64,000 bases of DNA from Alkalihalobacterium elongatum (GCF_019024285.1 NZ_WMKZ01000001.1:1-64000); one strand, 5' to 3'. Positions 8,658-17,699 are shown, counted from the first letter of the stretch. Made by a program: numbers and translations. Notes: generated from the sequence alone by a model not told the origin.

Positions 8658-8681
8658 AAAATATCCTCCAACCTATATTTT

Positions 8682-9110
8682 TTAATTAGTATCAGGAAGC
8701 ATCCGTAAAAATTCAGCAGCCTCGTACATATCAGTAGTAGCTAATACAATTCCCGTATTATCAAGGATAATACAAGTAGGAAATTCATTAATGTTTAAAA
8801 AGTCAATTTGCTCCTGATTTTCGCTAGCATTTCGTACACCAAACAGATCTGTCTTTAGATCTGCATTTAATATTGGCATCATCTTCTCGTATATCTCGTA
8901 TTGCATTTGTAAATACTCATCCACTTCCTCTAACCAAGACGGATCTGGAACTTCATGATGAGGAAAATCAAAAAATACAAACATATGATATTGATCTTCT
9001 TCAGTTGGCTTTAATTGAGTGATTGTATCTATTTTTTTAGCTTCATATTTTCCAAATGAACAACCAATTAACAATAATGAAAATAGTATGGATACAGTAA
9101 ATATTCTCAA
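8682..9110 (-). CDS. Thioredoxin-like-fold lipoprotein, no CxxC
   Basis: 142 residues. The signal peptide ends in a lipobox (LLIGC), so the protein should be anchored on the outer membrane face. The mature part contains HMFVFFDFPHHEVPDPSW, then late NINEFPTCIILDNTG, where FPT resembles the cis-proline turn of thioredoxins. No CxxC pair is present, so it is unlikely to be a disulfide reductase; a binding or chaperone role is possible. Start is TTG at 9110 with GGGAGA upstream. Confidence 0.65.
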   Translation of the reverse strand: MRIFTVSILFSLLLIGCSFGKYEAKKIDTITQLKPTEEDQYHMFVFFDFPHHEVPDPSWLEEVDEYLQMQYEIYEKMMPILNADLKTDLFGVRNASENQEQIDFLNINEFPTCIILDNTGIVLATTDMYEAAEFLRMLPDTN

Positions 9111-9331
9111 TGGATTTATCTCCCTACTTCGTGCTTTGAGACTTATAGTTTATAAAATATTTTAACATTATTTTCCTCTCTTTTGTTAATAAAGTATCCT
9201 CCCTGTTTAATTCATATGAAAAACTGGAAATTTGCTGGATATTTAATGCAAGGATGTGGGAAAATATGTTTTATATTAATGGGAATTTAAAGTAACTTAA
9301 ATATTGAATTGAACATAAGGATGAGCTATCT

Positions 9332-10501
9332 ATGAAAAAAGCTCTTATCAGCTTATTAATCTGCAGTTTACTCACTGGTTGTTGGAGTTCTAAAGAACTT
9401 GGAGAATCTTCATTTGTTGCAGCAGTAGCGATCGAAAAAGAAGGACATCTATTTACACCGAAGCTTCAATTCCTCCAACCTGTCAAATTGGAACAAGGGG
9501 CAACCGACGCCCATATGATGATTGCTTCGGAAGGTCTAACACACTTTGAAGCAGGACGGGTAGCGATTAAAGGGCTGCATCGAAGACTTTTCTTTTCACA
9601 TGCCCGGACTTTTATCGTAAGTACTGATATTGCCAAAGAAGGCATATTTCCTTCGCTCGATATTGTATTTCGAGATCAAATGTTCCGCCTGACTAGTCAT
9701 TTATTTATTGCTGACCAACCTTCAACTTTACTTGCCTTACCTGCCCCATTAGATCCGTTGTCAGGGATAAGCCTAGCTAAGGGAATAGAAGCCGCTGAAG
9801 ACAGTCATCAAAGAGCTATAACACCTACATTAAAAGAGTTTATGGAAATGAGTTATGAACCTGGCCGCTGTGCTTATGTTATCCGATTAAAGAAACATTC
9901 TGATGAAGATCAAAAAGAACCACATGTTGATTTAGATGGAACTGCAATTATCAAAGAAGGAGTCTATGTTAAGGATATCAATGATATGTTAGCAGATGCC
10001 CTTCGTATATATCGAAATGAAGCAGGAAATGACACTTTTACATTTCAGGTTCCAGACCAAGAGGAATGGTTTGCATTAGAGCGTTTACGAGCAAAAGCTT
10101 CGGTTCAGCCAAAGATACAAGATAATCGGTTAGTTGTAGATATTTCCGTAAGTACATACGCCAACATCAATGAATGGCACTCAACTACTGATTTGGATGA
10201 ACGTATGTTTGATAAAATACAAAAAGGGTACGCTGATGAGGTTAAAGCTAGAATGGAGAAGTTACTGGTAAAAATGAAGGAAGAGCCTGTCACCGATATA
10301 CTCGGGATTGGTACAGAAGTTCGCCGCAGACTTCCTGTATATTGGGAAAAAGTTCAAAACGATTGGGATCAAGCTTTTAAAGAAGCAAAAGTAAATATTA
10401 AAGTAGAAACAAATATTGAAAACTATAACTTAATTGAAAACACAGTCATAGAACCAAACCAAGGTCTGTCTGAACGATTTCAATTTCCATGGGTTAAATA
10501 A
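9332..10501 (+). CDS. Ger(x)C family spore germination lipoprotein
   Basis: 389 residues, normal for the C subunit of germinant receptors. Signal peptide with lipobox LLTGC (Cys17) followed by the family's WSSKELGE start; KGIEAAEDSH and the C-terminal Ger(x)C domain with EVRRRLPVYWEKVQNDW are typical. In spores, GerAC/BC/KC-type lipoproteins sit in the inner membrane with A and B subunits and are needed for nutrient-triggered germination. Here no A or B gene is adjacent: flanking genes are a lipoprotein and an NTF2-like protein on the other strand. It is therefore an orphan. Start ATG with AAGGATGA. Confidence 0.92.
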   Translation: MKKALISLLICSLLTGCWSSKELGESSFVAAVAIEKEGHLFTPKLQFLQPVKLEQGATDAHMMIASEGLTHFEAGRVAIKGLHRRLFFSHARTFIVSTDIAKEGIFPSLDIVFRDQMFRLTSHLFIADQPSTLLALPAPLDPLSGISLAKGIEAAEDSHQRAITPTLKEFMEMSYEPGRCAYVIRLKKHSDEDQKEPHVDLDGTAIIKEGVYVKDINDMLADALRIYRNEAGNDTFTFQVPDQEEWFALERLRAKASVQPKIQDNRLVVDISVSTYANINEWHSTTDLDERMFDKIQKGYADEVKARMEKLLVKMKEEPVTDILGIGTEVRRRLPVYWEKVQNDWDQAFKEAKVNIKVETNIENYNLIENTVIEPNQGLSERFQFPWVK

Positions 10502-10549
10502 TGGAGGTGATTTGTTCTTCCCGTTCTTTGGGTTATTGCCTGTAAACTT

Positions 10550-10930
10550 TTAAGTGATATCTTTAATCGCATCACTTAATTGCATTGGTGTTATCGTACC
10601 TTGATGAAAATATAATTGCCATCTACCATCAATCCTTTTCCAAATCGAACTACGAAGTGTATTTCGATTTCTCGTGATATCAGCTATATAATAGGTAGAT
10701 AAAACTATATCAGATGATAATGGATAAATTTCATAATTATGTAATGACATTTCCGTTAATACAACTCCAGATTCAATGCATTCTTTTTTATTTGAAAAAT
10801 AACCTGAACTACCTATTTCAAAGAAATCATCTGCAAGTAGTTGATCTAGTTCCTCACGACTTTTACGAACGTCAAGTGCTGTGTGCCGTTCTTCTAACTT
10901 CTGCAAATGTTTTTTTAAATCTAAATCCAT
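10550..10930 (-). CDS. NTF2-like / DUF4440 protein
   Basis: A 126-residue SnoaL/NTF2-like fold candidate: helix LDLKKHLQKLEERHTALD, the LLADDFFEIGSSGYF turn, then alternating strands ending SSIWKRIDGRWQLYFHQGT. Such proteins are small hydrolases, isomerases or binding modules; no active-site residues can be assigned. Met at 10930 is chosen because GGAGG lies 8 bases upstream, rather than GTG at 10945. Separate from its neighbours. Confidence 0.7.
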   Translation of the reverse strand: MDLDLKKHLQKLEERHTALDVRKSREELDQLLADDFFEIGSSGYFSNKKECIESGVVLTEMSLHNYEIYPLSSDIVLSTYYIADITRNRNTLRSSIWKRIDGRWQLYFHQGTITPMQLSDAIKDIT

Positions 10931-10961
10931 AATTTTAACCTCCACATTTAATATCTTTTTG

Positions 10962-11627
10962 TTAGTTGCTTGTTTGTTTAATTATTAATGGGACCTCTGC
11001 TAAATCCTCAACTATGTAATCTGCATCAACATGCTTCCATTGAATGTCTTTTTTCCAGATGGCCTTAAACCCAGCACTTTGAGCTGCTTTCACGTCATTT
11101 ACTGGATGGTCCCCCACAAAAATGCTTTCATAAGGTGATACATCAAGTTTCTTTACGGCTCTATCAAATATTTCTCGTTCTGGTTTTTTAATACCTTCCC
11201 ATTCTGATACTAGGATAACATCAAAATAATTTTTAATGCCTAAAGCCTCTATATTATCCATTTGGAAACGTCCATAACCATTTGTTATTATCCCTAAAAG
11301 AAAATTACTACTCTTTAATTCTTCCAACATTTGTATGAGATTAGTAAAAGGTACACAGCTGTGCTTAAACTCGCCGATGTAATCTTGAAGCAGTTCTTCC
11401 CAGCTTAGTCTAGCAATATTAAATTCATCAACTAACTGTTGATATACTTTGTCTTTCCAAACATACCCTCTCTTGTCCAACTCTATAAATCGTGTCACAT
11501 ACTTATCTTTAGGGATATGTCCTAACTTTTTATTTAGCCTATCGTATTGCCTATTTATAAAAATTTTTACTGACTCATCTCGATTTAATAAAGTGCCATC
11601 TAAGTCAAATATCGCTGCTTTAATCAC
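10962..11627 (-). CDS. HAD-superfamily hydrolase (subfamily IA)
   Basis: 221 residues with all HAD motifs: I, FDLDGTLLN with nucleophile and acid Asp; II, LGIITNGYG; III, Lys in IKKPEREIF; IV, VGDHPVNDVKAA. The cap inserted after motif I is alpha-helical (class C1). Family members are phosphatases on sugar phosphates, nucleotides or phosphoglycolate. GTG start at 11627 with only a weak site; it follows another HAD gene by 19 bases, so they are probably co-transcribed. Confidence 0.9.
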   Translation of the reverse strand: MIKAAIFDLDGTLLNRDESVKIFINRQYDRLNKKLGHIPKDKYVTRFIELDKRGYVWKDKVYQQLVDEFNIARLSWEELLQDYIGEFKHSCVPFTNLIQMLEELKSSNFLLGIITNGYGRFQMDNIEALGIKNYFDVILVSEWEGIKKPEREIFDRAVKKLDVSPYESIFVGDHPVNDVKAAQSAGFKAIWKKDIQWKHVDADYIVEDLAEVPLIIKQTSN

Positions 11628-11646
11628 TTTAACCCAGCTCTCTTCT

Positions 11647-12333
11647 CTATTCGCTTTTAGTAGAAAGGATGCAATTCGTGACGCCCATTAGAATGTCTTT
11701 TAGACCCTTAACACTGCTAACTATATATGTAGGATTGGCATCATTTATTTCTGTAACTGAACCGTATCCATAAGTAACTCCAATAGAGTTAATTCCAGTA
11801 TTATTAGCTCCAATAATATCGTGCTTTCTGTCCCCGATCATAATAAATTCATTAAGTTCATACTCATTATACTTTTCTAATATGTATTGAATAATTTCAG
11901 TTTTTGAAGCCCGTGTTCCATCAAGATTACTTCCTACAATAAGTTCAAAATACTGATCAATATTAAAAAACTTTAATATTTGCTCGGCGAAAACAGTTGG
12001 TTTTGAAGTGGCAACAACTAAGATCAGCCCTTTTTCTTTTATAGTTTTTAACAGCGAAGAAATATTCGGATATAATTCATTTTCATACATTCCCTTTTCC
12101 TTAAATCTCTCTCTATATAAATCTATTGCTATATTTATTTGGTTATCATCAAAATTATAATATTCAGCAAATGAAACTTGTAATGGTGGCCCAATAAAAC
12201 ATTCAAGATTATTAATATTGGGTTCATCAATTCCCATTCTCTTTAATGCATATTGAACAGATTTAGTGATCCCTTCTTTTGGGTCTGATAGTGTTCCGTC
12301 TAAATCAAATAAAATCACTTTATATTTCTCCAT
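11647..12333 (-). CDS. HAD hydrolase, phosphoglycolate phosphatase-like
   Basis: 228 residues. Motif I FDLDGTLSDPKEGI, cap region GPPLQVSF, motif II VVATSKPTVFA, motif III Lys in RASKTEII, motif IV IGDRKHDIIGA. The DPKEGI plus GPPL signature is typical of the Gph/YwqK-like branch that includes 5'-nucleotidase and phosphoglycolate phosphatase annotations. ATG with GGGAGCT upstream. Likely first gene of a two-HAD unit. Confidence 0.9.
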   Translation of the reverse strand: MEKYKVILFDLDGTLSDPKEGITKSVQYALKRMGIDEPNINNLECFIGPPLQVSFAEYYNFDDNQINIAIDLYRERFKEKGMYENELYPNISSLLKTIKEKGLILVVATSKPTVFAEQILKFFNIDQYFELIVGSNLDGTRASKTEIIQYILEKYNEYELNEFIMIGDRKHDIIGANNTGINSIGVTYGYGSVTEINDANPTYIVSSVKGLKDILMGVTNCILSTKSE

Positions 12334-12552
12334 CTTTAGCTCCCTTTCATAATAGGTTAAAACCTTACTTGACTAAAAATTTCATTTAATCTTCTGCTTC
12401 GTTCGCTAAACCATGGTCTATTTCTATTTATAGTTTAACACCATTTAATTGGTATAAAAAACAATCTACCTTACCACAGCTTTACAAGAAAAAAATACAC
12501 CACCTTGTAAGTGATGTATTAAGTAAGTAAGATCTATTAATTTTTTATTGAT

Positions 12553-13044
12553 TTAAACCACTTTTACATTAATTTCGGTACTTAAGCTAGCAAGAACTGG
12601 TGATTTAACTAACGCAACTTTCGCAATTTCCTCTACTTTTTCTATAGGTGCAGATGTTTCTGCCTTTAATGAAATCACTGGATTTATAATCCCACCGTCA
12701 CCTTCTTCAAGACCTAAAAATACAGCTGCATTCAAACCTGCTTCAATATCAACCGTTACAGCTTCTATCGTGATTCCATTCTGACTTGCTAGCACCTCAA
12801 ATGTAATAGCGAAACAGCTTGCTGCTGATCCAATTAACATTTCAACTGGATTTGGCCCTTCATCTGTTCCACCTAATGTTTCAGGTTCATCCATTACGAT
12901 ATTTTCAAAGTCTCGAATTTTTACTAGATTTTTTACACCATTTTCCCATTTAACCTGTGCTGCCCAGTTTCTCATTTTTAGGGTCGGGTCATTTTGAATC
13001 GCTTCTACTGTTTGTTCTAATGCTTTTACATTAATTCCATTCAT
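12553..13044 (-). CDS. OsmC-family protein, one cysteine only
   Basis: 163 residues of the OsmC/Ohr fold. The first redox Cys is present in IGSAASCFAITFEVLA, after the family's GPNPVEMLIG; but the second site, normally 'CPVS/H', reads VKSPVLASLS with no Cys. Family members reduce peroxides or hydropersulfides through the Cys pair; loss of the second suggests another resolving partner. AGGAGG-like site before the ATG. The promoter carries a palindrome matching the one before the divergent TusA-like gene, see 13108-13125. Confidence 0.88.
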   Translation of the reverse strand: MNGINVKALEQTVEAIQNDPTLKMRNWAAQVKWENGVKNLVKIRDFENIVMDEPETLGGTDEGPNPVEMLIGSAASCFAITFEVLASQNGITIEAVTVDIEAGLNAAVFLGLEEGDGGIINPVISLKAETSAPIEKVEEIAKVALVKSPVLASLSTEINVKVV

Positions 13045-13107
13045 TTTTTATTCCCTCCAAGTATTATGATTTACACCAATATAATACCCCGAGGGGTTAG
13101 TCTTTGT

Positions 13108-13125
13108 ATGTAAGGATCCTTACAT
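13108..13125 (-). promoter_or_regulatory. Palindromic operator for OsmC gene
   Basis: The 18-base perfect palindrome ATGTAAGGATCCTTACAT overlaps the stop codon of the Crp/Fnr gene. On the minus strand a TATTAT -10 candidate (13081-13086) would place the start near 13074, putting the palindrome centre about 42 bases upstream, the usual position for class II Crp/Fnr activation. Confidence 0.7.
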
Positions 13126-13782
13126 TTCTACCGATTTTTTTGAAATCCACAGTCTACTGTTTTCATTACGTATCACTTCATTTTGAGACAGCTTATTAAT
13201 TAAAAAGGTAACGGTTTCTCTTGTTGAGGCAATCATTCCAGCGATATCCTTATGAGTAATAAAGGGTGGTAAAGGTAGCCATCCATCTACTTCATTTTCT
13301 GGGTCCATTAATTTTTTAAATAAGTTGATGAGTCTTTCTTCGACCTTTTCATAGGCAACTTGCTCTAAGATATACACAACATCTCTTAAGCGATTTGAAA
13401 AATGATGTAACAAAGCTAATGCTAAATTAGGTGTTTGGATAACCTCTTCTCTAATTTCTTTTATTGGTATCTTAACTACCGTAACTTCTGTTAATGCTAT
13501 CGAATAAGCATCACTTTCTTTATCCATAAAAGCACTCGATAAATCTATAAAATCACCTGTACTAAGAAGGCCCAACACACACTCTTTCCCATCAGGATGC
13601 ACATGAAAAACACGAGCATTTCCATCCACAATTAAATATATTTCGTCTGTTAATTTACCTGGATAAGTAATTTGTTCACCTTTTTTAAAATGATACGGTT
13701 TATTATTCTTCCATTCTTCAACACGGGCTTTATTAAATAAATGAATGACACCCGAAGGATAAAGCTGATTCGTTTCTACCAT
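13120..13782 (-). CDS. Crp/Fnr-family transcription regulator
   Basis: Met at 13782 is chosen (GAGGTG site); 220 residues as in the family. Cyclic-nucleotide-type beta barrel at about 20-135, dimer helix around LALALLHHFSNRLRDVV, and a C-terminal winged helix with DIAGMIASTRETVTFLINKL. The recognition helix keeps the Arg-Glu pair seen in Crp. There is no N-terminal Cys cluster and only one Cys, so it is not an FNR-type iron-sulfur sensor. Operators flank it at both ends, suggesting it controls the OsmC and TusA-like genes and possibly itself. Confidence 0.88.
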   Translation of the reverse strand: MVETNQLYPSGVIHLFNKARVEEWKNNKPYHFKKGEQITYPGKLTDEIYLIVDGNARVFHVHPDGKECVLGLLSTGDFIDLSSAFMDKESDAYSIALTEVTVVKIPIKEIREEVIQTPNLALALLHHFSNRLRDVVYILEQVAYEKVEERLINLFKKLMDPENEVDGWLPLPPFITHKDIAGMIASTRETVTFLINKLSQNEVIRNENSRLWISKKSVEM

Positions 13783-13808
13783 ATTGAACACCTCTGACTT
13801 AAAATACG

Positions 13809-13838
13809 TATGTGATGTAAGCATCCTTACATCACATA
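13809..13838 (+). promoter_or_regulatory. Palindromic operator, Crp/TusA intergenic region
   Basis: Perfect 13-base arms TATGTGATGTAAG / CTTACATCACATA around CATC. The inner part matches the 13108 site. A TATAAT box (13854-13859) predicts a start near 13866, so the palindrome centre lies about 42 bases upstream of the TusA-like gene, and close to the Crp/Fnr start on the other strand. Confidence 0.8.
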
Positions 13839-13895
13839 CCCTATAGCCTACATTATAATATAAGGGAATTAACTTTCGAAGGAGGAACATATATC

Positions 13896-14120
13896 ATGGA
13901 AAATAATATATTAGATATTAAGGGCTTTTCTTGTACAATGCTTATTGTTAAAACAAAGAAGGCAATGGATAAATTAAATTCAGGAGACGTTTTAGAAATT
14001 CATTCGACTGATAAAGGGTCTGTCAATGATCTCAAAGGCTGGGCAGCCGCGACTGGTAACGAATTTGTAGGTTATAAAGAAGAAGATAATTCATTAAAAT
14101 TCTGGATTAAAAAAGGATAA
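13896..14120 (+). CDS. TusA-like sulfur-carrier protein
   Basis: 74 residues, the size of TusA/YeeD. The LDIKGFSCTMLIVKTKKAMDKL start copies the TusA pattern, with the key Cys present but the following Pro-x-Pro of CPxP replaced by Thr-Met-Leu. The VLEIHSTDKGSVNDLKGWAAATGN segment is typical. TusA-type proteins carry persulfide sulfur. Transcribed divergently from the Crp/Fnr gene behind a matching operator; strong AGGAGG site. It may pair functionally with the OsmC-like protein. Confidence 0.85.
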   Translation: MENNILDIKGFSCTMLIVKTKKAMDKLNSGDVLEIHSTDKGSVNDLKGWAAATGNEFVGYKEEDNSLKFWIKKG

Positions 14121-14445
14121 TAGTAATTACTTAGTCCTTAGACTCTGGAAAAGATAGCTATTCTCTAATCTATCGTAAGGGTTATTCTTCACATCTATAT
14201 TAGAAGCGAATGCGATGCTTGAACATCAAGCATCGTATCTGTTAGATCAGTATATATTTCTAACTTGATTGCTTATAAAAACCAGTTGCTTTTCCTTGGA
14301 AACTTCTACGAATACAATACTGGTAAGCTTTAAACACGTTTAATTAACATCTATCATTTTAAAGGCTACCTGTAATTTGTTTTACTAATTTATGCTGTGA
14401 TCGATTAAATTTCAAACATTTAAATATGCCATTTTGCACATATCC
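14121..14445. other. Gap with an inverted repeat (14213-14235)
   Basis: No gene seen. CGATGCTTGA / TCAAGCATCG with a three-base loop forms a strong hairpin but lacks a T-run. Nothing else recognisable between the TusA-like gene and the nagB stop. Confidence 0.5.
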
Positions 14446-15168
14446 TTATAGCTGTAATGCTGCTTCATCCGCAATAATCGTGACGTCATGATGGCGTTTC
14501 AGCACTGATGCTGGAAAGTCTTCGGACACTTCCCCATTCAACAGTCTGTGCAATGCTTTGGCTTTTTGTTCTCCAGACACTAATAAAATAATTTGTTTAC
14601 TTTGTAAAATAGTCTCGATCCCCATTGTAATCGCTTGAGTAGGCACTTCTTTTATACTTTCAAAAAAGCGAGCGTTCGCCTCACGAGTTGAACGTTCCAA
14701 ATCAACTACATGTGTTCTCGTGGAAAATGAGGTGCCTGGTTCATTAAAACCGATATGTCCATTATGACCTAGCCCTAAAATTTGTAAATCAATATGGCAA
14801 GCGTCTGCAATCAATTGCTCATAGCGTTGACATTCCTGCTCTAAATGACTTGCCATCCCATTTGGAATATGATTTTGTCCTTTTGTAAAATTCACCTGAC
14901 TGAACAAATGATGATTCATATAATATCGATAACTTTTCGTATCATTTTCGCTTAAACCAACATACTCATCCAAATTAAACGTTTTTACATGTGAAAAGGA
15001 GACTACTTTCTGGTTGTATTTATCAATCATCATCTCATATAAACGTTCAGGCGTTGATCCAGTTGCAAGTCCAAGAACAGGAGAAGACAATGAATTCACT
15101 TTATTTATAATTAGTTCACATGCATGTTTGCTCAGTTCTTCGTGGTTTTTCATAACTACCAATTTCAT
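14446..15168 (-). CDS. nagB: Glucosamine-6-phosphate deaminase
   Basis: 240 residues. Converts glucosamine-6-phosphate to fructose-6-phosphate and ammonia. Motifs: LATGSTPERLYEMM (phosphate loop), FNLDEYVGL with the catalytic Asp, and GLGHNGHIGFNEPG with the catalytic His pair. It starts directly after the nagA stop (TGA then ATG), with the ribosome site AAGGAGG inside the nagA end, so the two are translationally linked. Confidence 0.97.
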   Translation of the reverse strand: MKLVVMKNHEELSKHACELIINKVNSLSSPVLGLATGSTPERLYEMMIDKYNQKVVSFSHVKTFNLDEYVGLSENDTKSYRYYMNHHLFSQVNFTKGQNHIPNGMASHLEQECQRYEQLIADACHIDLQILGLGHNGHIGFNEPGTSFSTRTHVVDLERSTREANARFFESIKEVPTQAITMGIETILQSKQIILLVSGEQKAKALHRLLNGEVSEDFPASVLKRHHDVTIIADEAALQL

Positions 15169-16344
15169 TCATCTAACCTCCTTGTACACTATTTGTCCTT
15201 GACAGATCGTATAATGAATATTTAAATCATCATCTACTAATAAAATGTCTGCATCCTTACCTATATTTAAGCTTCCCTTGCGATTATCAAGGTTTAGTTG
15301 TTTAGCAGGATTGTAACTTGCCATTTTTATTAAGTCCTCGATCGCCGCACCTGTCATTTGACGAATATTTTTAATTGCATCAATCATTTTTAACACACTG
15401 CCAGCTAATGTTCCATCTGCTAATTTAGCTCTATTTTTATTAACCGTGACTCTTTGTCCACCTAAATCATATTGGCCTGGTTCAAGACCTTTTGCCCTGA
15501 TAGCATCTGTAATCAGTATTAATCTGTCTGGTCCGATATTTTGATAAATGACTTTAATCATCTCTGGAGAAACATGAATTCCATCGGCAATTAATTCACT
15601 TCGTAACTCCTGCAGTAAAAATGCCGCACCAACTAGTCCAATATCTCGATGATGAAGTCCAGTCATCGCATTACATAGATGAGTCACTTGATTTACGCCA
15701 GCCTCGACGGCTTTTTTCATTATATTGAACCCTGCGTTTGTATGCCCTGCGGATATTTTTATTCCTTGATTAGATATAGTTTTTATAAAGATATGATCCT
15801 CGTCCTTCTCTGGTGCAAGCGTGATCGTTTTAATCTTATTTCCCGAAATGGATTGCCACTTGTTAAATAAATCTATTGACGGAGAAATTACAAACTCTTT
15901 TGGTTGAGCTCCTGCTTTACTTTTTTCAATAAAAGGCCCTTCTAAATGTACTCCTAGTAATTCAGCACTGTTCGGTCTATTATTATAAACTGCAATATTC
16001 GCTAAAGCTTTTTCAATGTTCTCTGGTGATTGTGTTATCGTTGTCGCCAAGAAGCTGGTTGTACCTTCTTCTGGTAATTTTTTTGCTATTTTCTCAAGTG
16101 AATCTTGTGTAGCATCCATCACATCGGCTCCGTGGGTTCCATGAATATGTCCGTCTATGAACCCTGGAATGGCTTGTAAACCGTTTCCATTTAATGTAAG
16201 TTCCTTTGGAATTTCCTCTTGAAGCTTGTTTCCTTTCTCAATCGCTTCAATTGTTTTTCCTTTTACGAGCAAACAGCCCTTTTCTATAACACCTGTTTCT
16301 GTATATAGTCGAACATTTTTGATGAGAAGGGTATGATCATTCAA
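15169..16344 (-). CDS. nagA: N-acetylglucosamine-6-phosphate deacetylase
   Basis: First enzyme of GlcNAc-6-P catabolism. Amidohydrolase signatures: PGFIDGHIHG (metal HxH), HLEGPFIEKSKAGA (Glu ligand), SAGHTNAGF and VTHLCNAM (His ligands), LITDAIRAKG (catalytic Asp). The frame starts with GTG at 16353, but AAGGAG abuts it; the TTG at 16344 is 8 bases beyond the same site and is preferred (391 residues). Forms the nagA-nagB unit; no nagR regulator or PTS transporter in the window. Confidence 0.95.
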   Translation of the reverse strand: MNDHTLLIKNVRLYTETGVIEKGCLLVKGKTIEAIEKGNKLQEEIPKELTLNGNGLQAIPGFIDGHIHGTHGADVMDATQDSLEKIAKKLPEEGTTSFLATTITQSPENIEKALANIAVYNNRPNSAELLGVHLEGPFIEKSKAGAQPKEFVISPSIDLFNKWQSISGNKIKTITLAPEKDEDHIFIKTISNQGIKISAGHTNAGFNIMKKAVEAGVNQVTHLCNAMTGLHHRDIGLVGAAFLLQELRSELIADGIHVSPEMIKVIYQNIGPDRLILITDAIRAKGLEPGQYDLGGQRVTVNKNRAKLADGTLAGSVLKMIDAIKNIRQMTGAAIEDLIKMASYNPAKQLNLDNRKGSLNIGKDADILLVDDDLNIHYTICQGQIVYKEVR

Positions 16345-16555
16345 GTCCTTCACTCCTTAATTGTTTTCTACTATTACCTTATAACATTTATTATCATTTC
16401 ATTAAACAATAAAGACATTTAACAATTTCGTTATAGTAAGCAAGTAATTTTATAGTGTATATTTCTTACAAAAGAAAAAAAAGGCCTAACTCTAACCTTT
16501 GAATAGTTGTTAAGCCATCGTGGTAATAATAGTAAAAAACAAAAGGAGGAATACA

Positions 16556-16720
16556 GTGTTATATCCAACTTTTTTCTGCAGGGAATGCGGTAGAGACTTA
16601 ACTGAAACGATCGAGAATACCAACCATAACGAGGATACTTGTGAAAGTTGTAAAGCGACTGAACACCCAGATCAATTCAAAGGGATAATGGGTCAGTCTG
16701 ATTTATGGGGACGCGAATAA
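16556..16720 (+). CDS. 54-residue zinc-ribbon protein
   Basis: GTG at 16556 is used because AAGGAGG lies 6 bases upstream; a longer frame from 16520 has no site. Two CxxC pairs (CRECG and CESCK) separated by 18 residues form a likely zinc ribbon, and the acidic middle (TIENTNHNEDT) and GIMGQSDLWGRE end follow. I do not know the family function. A terminator overlaps the end. Confidence 0.7.
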   Translation: MLYPTFFCRECGRDLTETIENTNHNEDTCESCKATEHPDQFKGIMGQSDLWGRE

Positions 16721-16730
16721 TGCGTCTTTT
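16709..16730 (+). terminator. Terminator after zinc-ribbon gene
   Basis: GACGC / GCGTC hairpin followed by six T, spanning the stop codon. Confidence 0.8.
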
Positions 16731-16814
16731 TTATCGCTCTAACTCTAATAAAACTTGGAACTTACCTATCACTACAAACTATTTCTTACTGCATTAAGAT
16801 GTGCTTTAGTTAAC

Positions 16815-17564
16815 CTAAGCACTTGCCGTAAATCTGCACTTCGGAAAACTGCTACAACCTTTAAATGAACCTGCTTTCCCCATTCTTTCTACTAATGCAC
16901 TCCCGCATTTAGGACAGATGTTATTTTGCACTTGGTGTTGAATTGTTTTTTGAGTGTCTTTAATCATTTTCACATGTTCCTTCTTTAACGCTCTGTCTTT
17001 ATTGTTATTAAGTGCATTGAGTTGGTTTGTAATTTGTTGTTTTTGATAGTTTGAGAGGGTTTCTTCGTCGTACTTCCTAATTGTTTTTAGTAAATTGACG
17101 CTATAGACGACATCAGATGTAACGTTTACCTTTAAGGTAGCGTTAACCGAGAATACAACAATCGGTATGTAAGTAAGTTGACCAAAGTTGATCAGTGCAT
17201 TTTCGAGTGCTTTAATATGACCGTAATTTTGCCGAAGTGGATTATAAAAGCGCTCCTTTCTTTTATAGATCACTTGTGTCCAATACTGGCTCTTTTCATC
17301 ACCAAAAATCCAGCCTTTATAATTTTTCGTTTCAATGACAAATATCCCATAGTTTGAAACTATGACATGGTCTATCTGTGATGTTTTCCCTGCCACATTA
17401 AGGACGACATCATTGATCACCGTATATTTGTCTCGGTCCAATTGCGATAGAAAAGTAGCTATCGTCCTTTCGCCAAGGTATCCTTTAATTTGTGGTTTAA
17501 AGATAGCGTATAAAATGATTGCAAGGATTAGTACAGGAGCAAAAAATAATTCCAATTTCATCAA
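16815..17564 (-). CDS. NERD-domain protein with topoisomerase-type zinc finger
   Basis: 249 residues: N-terminal membrane helix (LFFAPVLILAIILYAIF), NERD nuclease-related domain at about 25-140 with GERTIATFLSQLD, IDHVIVSNYGIFVIETKNYKG (predicted nuclease-like E-x-K core), then a Lys-rich linker and a C4 zinc finger CPKCG...GCSSFPKCRF like that of topoisomerase IA. NERD proteins are putative membrane-linked nucleases; the substrate is unknown. Solitary gene. Confidence 0.92.
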   Translation of the reverse strand: MMKLELFFAPVLILAIILYAIFKPQIKGYLGERTIATFLSQLDRDKYTVINDVVLNVAGKTSQIDHVIVSNYGIFVIETKNYKGWIFGDEKSQYWTQVIYKRKERFYNPLRQNYGHIKALENALINFGQLTYIPIVVFSVNATLKVNVTSDVVYSVNLLKTIRKYDEETLSNYQKQQITNQLNALNNNKDRALKKEHVKMIKDTQKTIQHQVQNNICPKCGSALVERMGKAGSFKGCSSFPKCRFTASA

Positions 17565-17699
17565 CCCTTCATATTATTAAAATATAATCTAGTAAATTTA
17601 GATTAGTATAATTATACTAGTAATTAACTGTAATAAAAAGGTACTCTATGAAATATTATCCTTGTTTTCTCTCTCTGGATGGTTAATTAAGGAAAAAAT

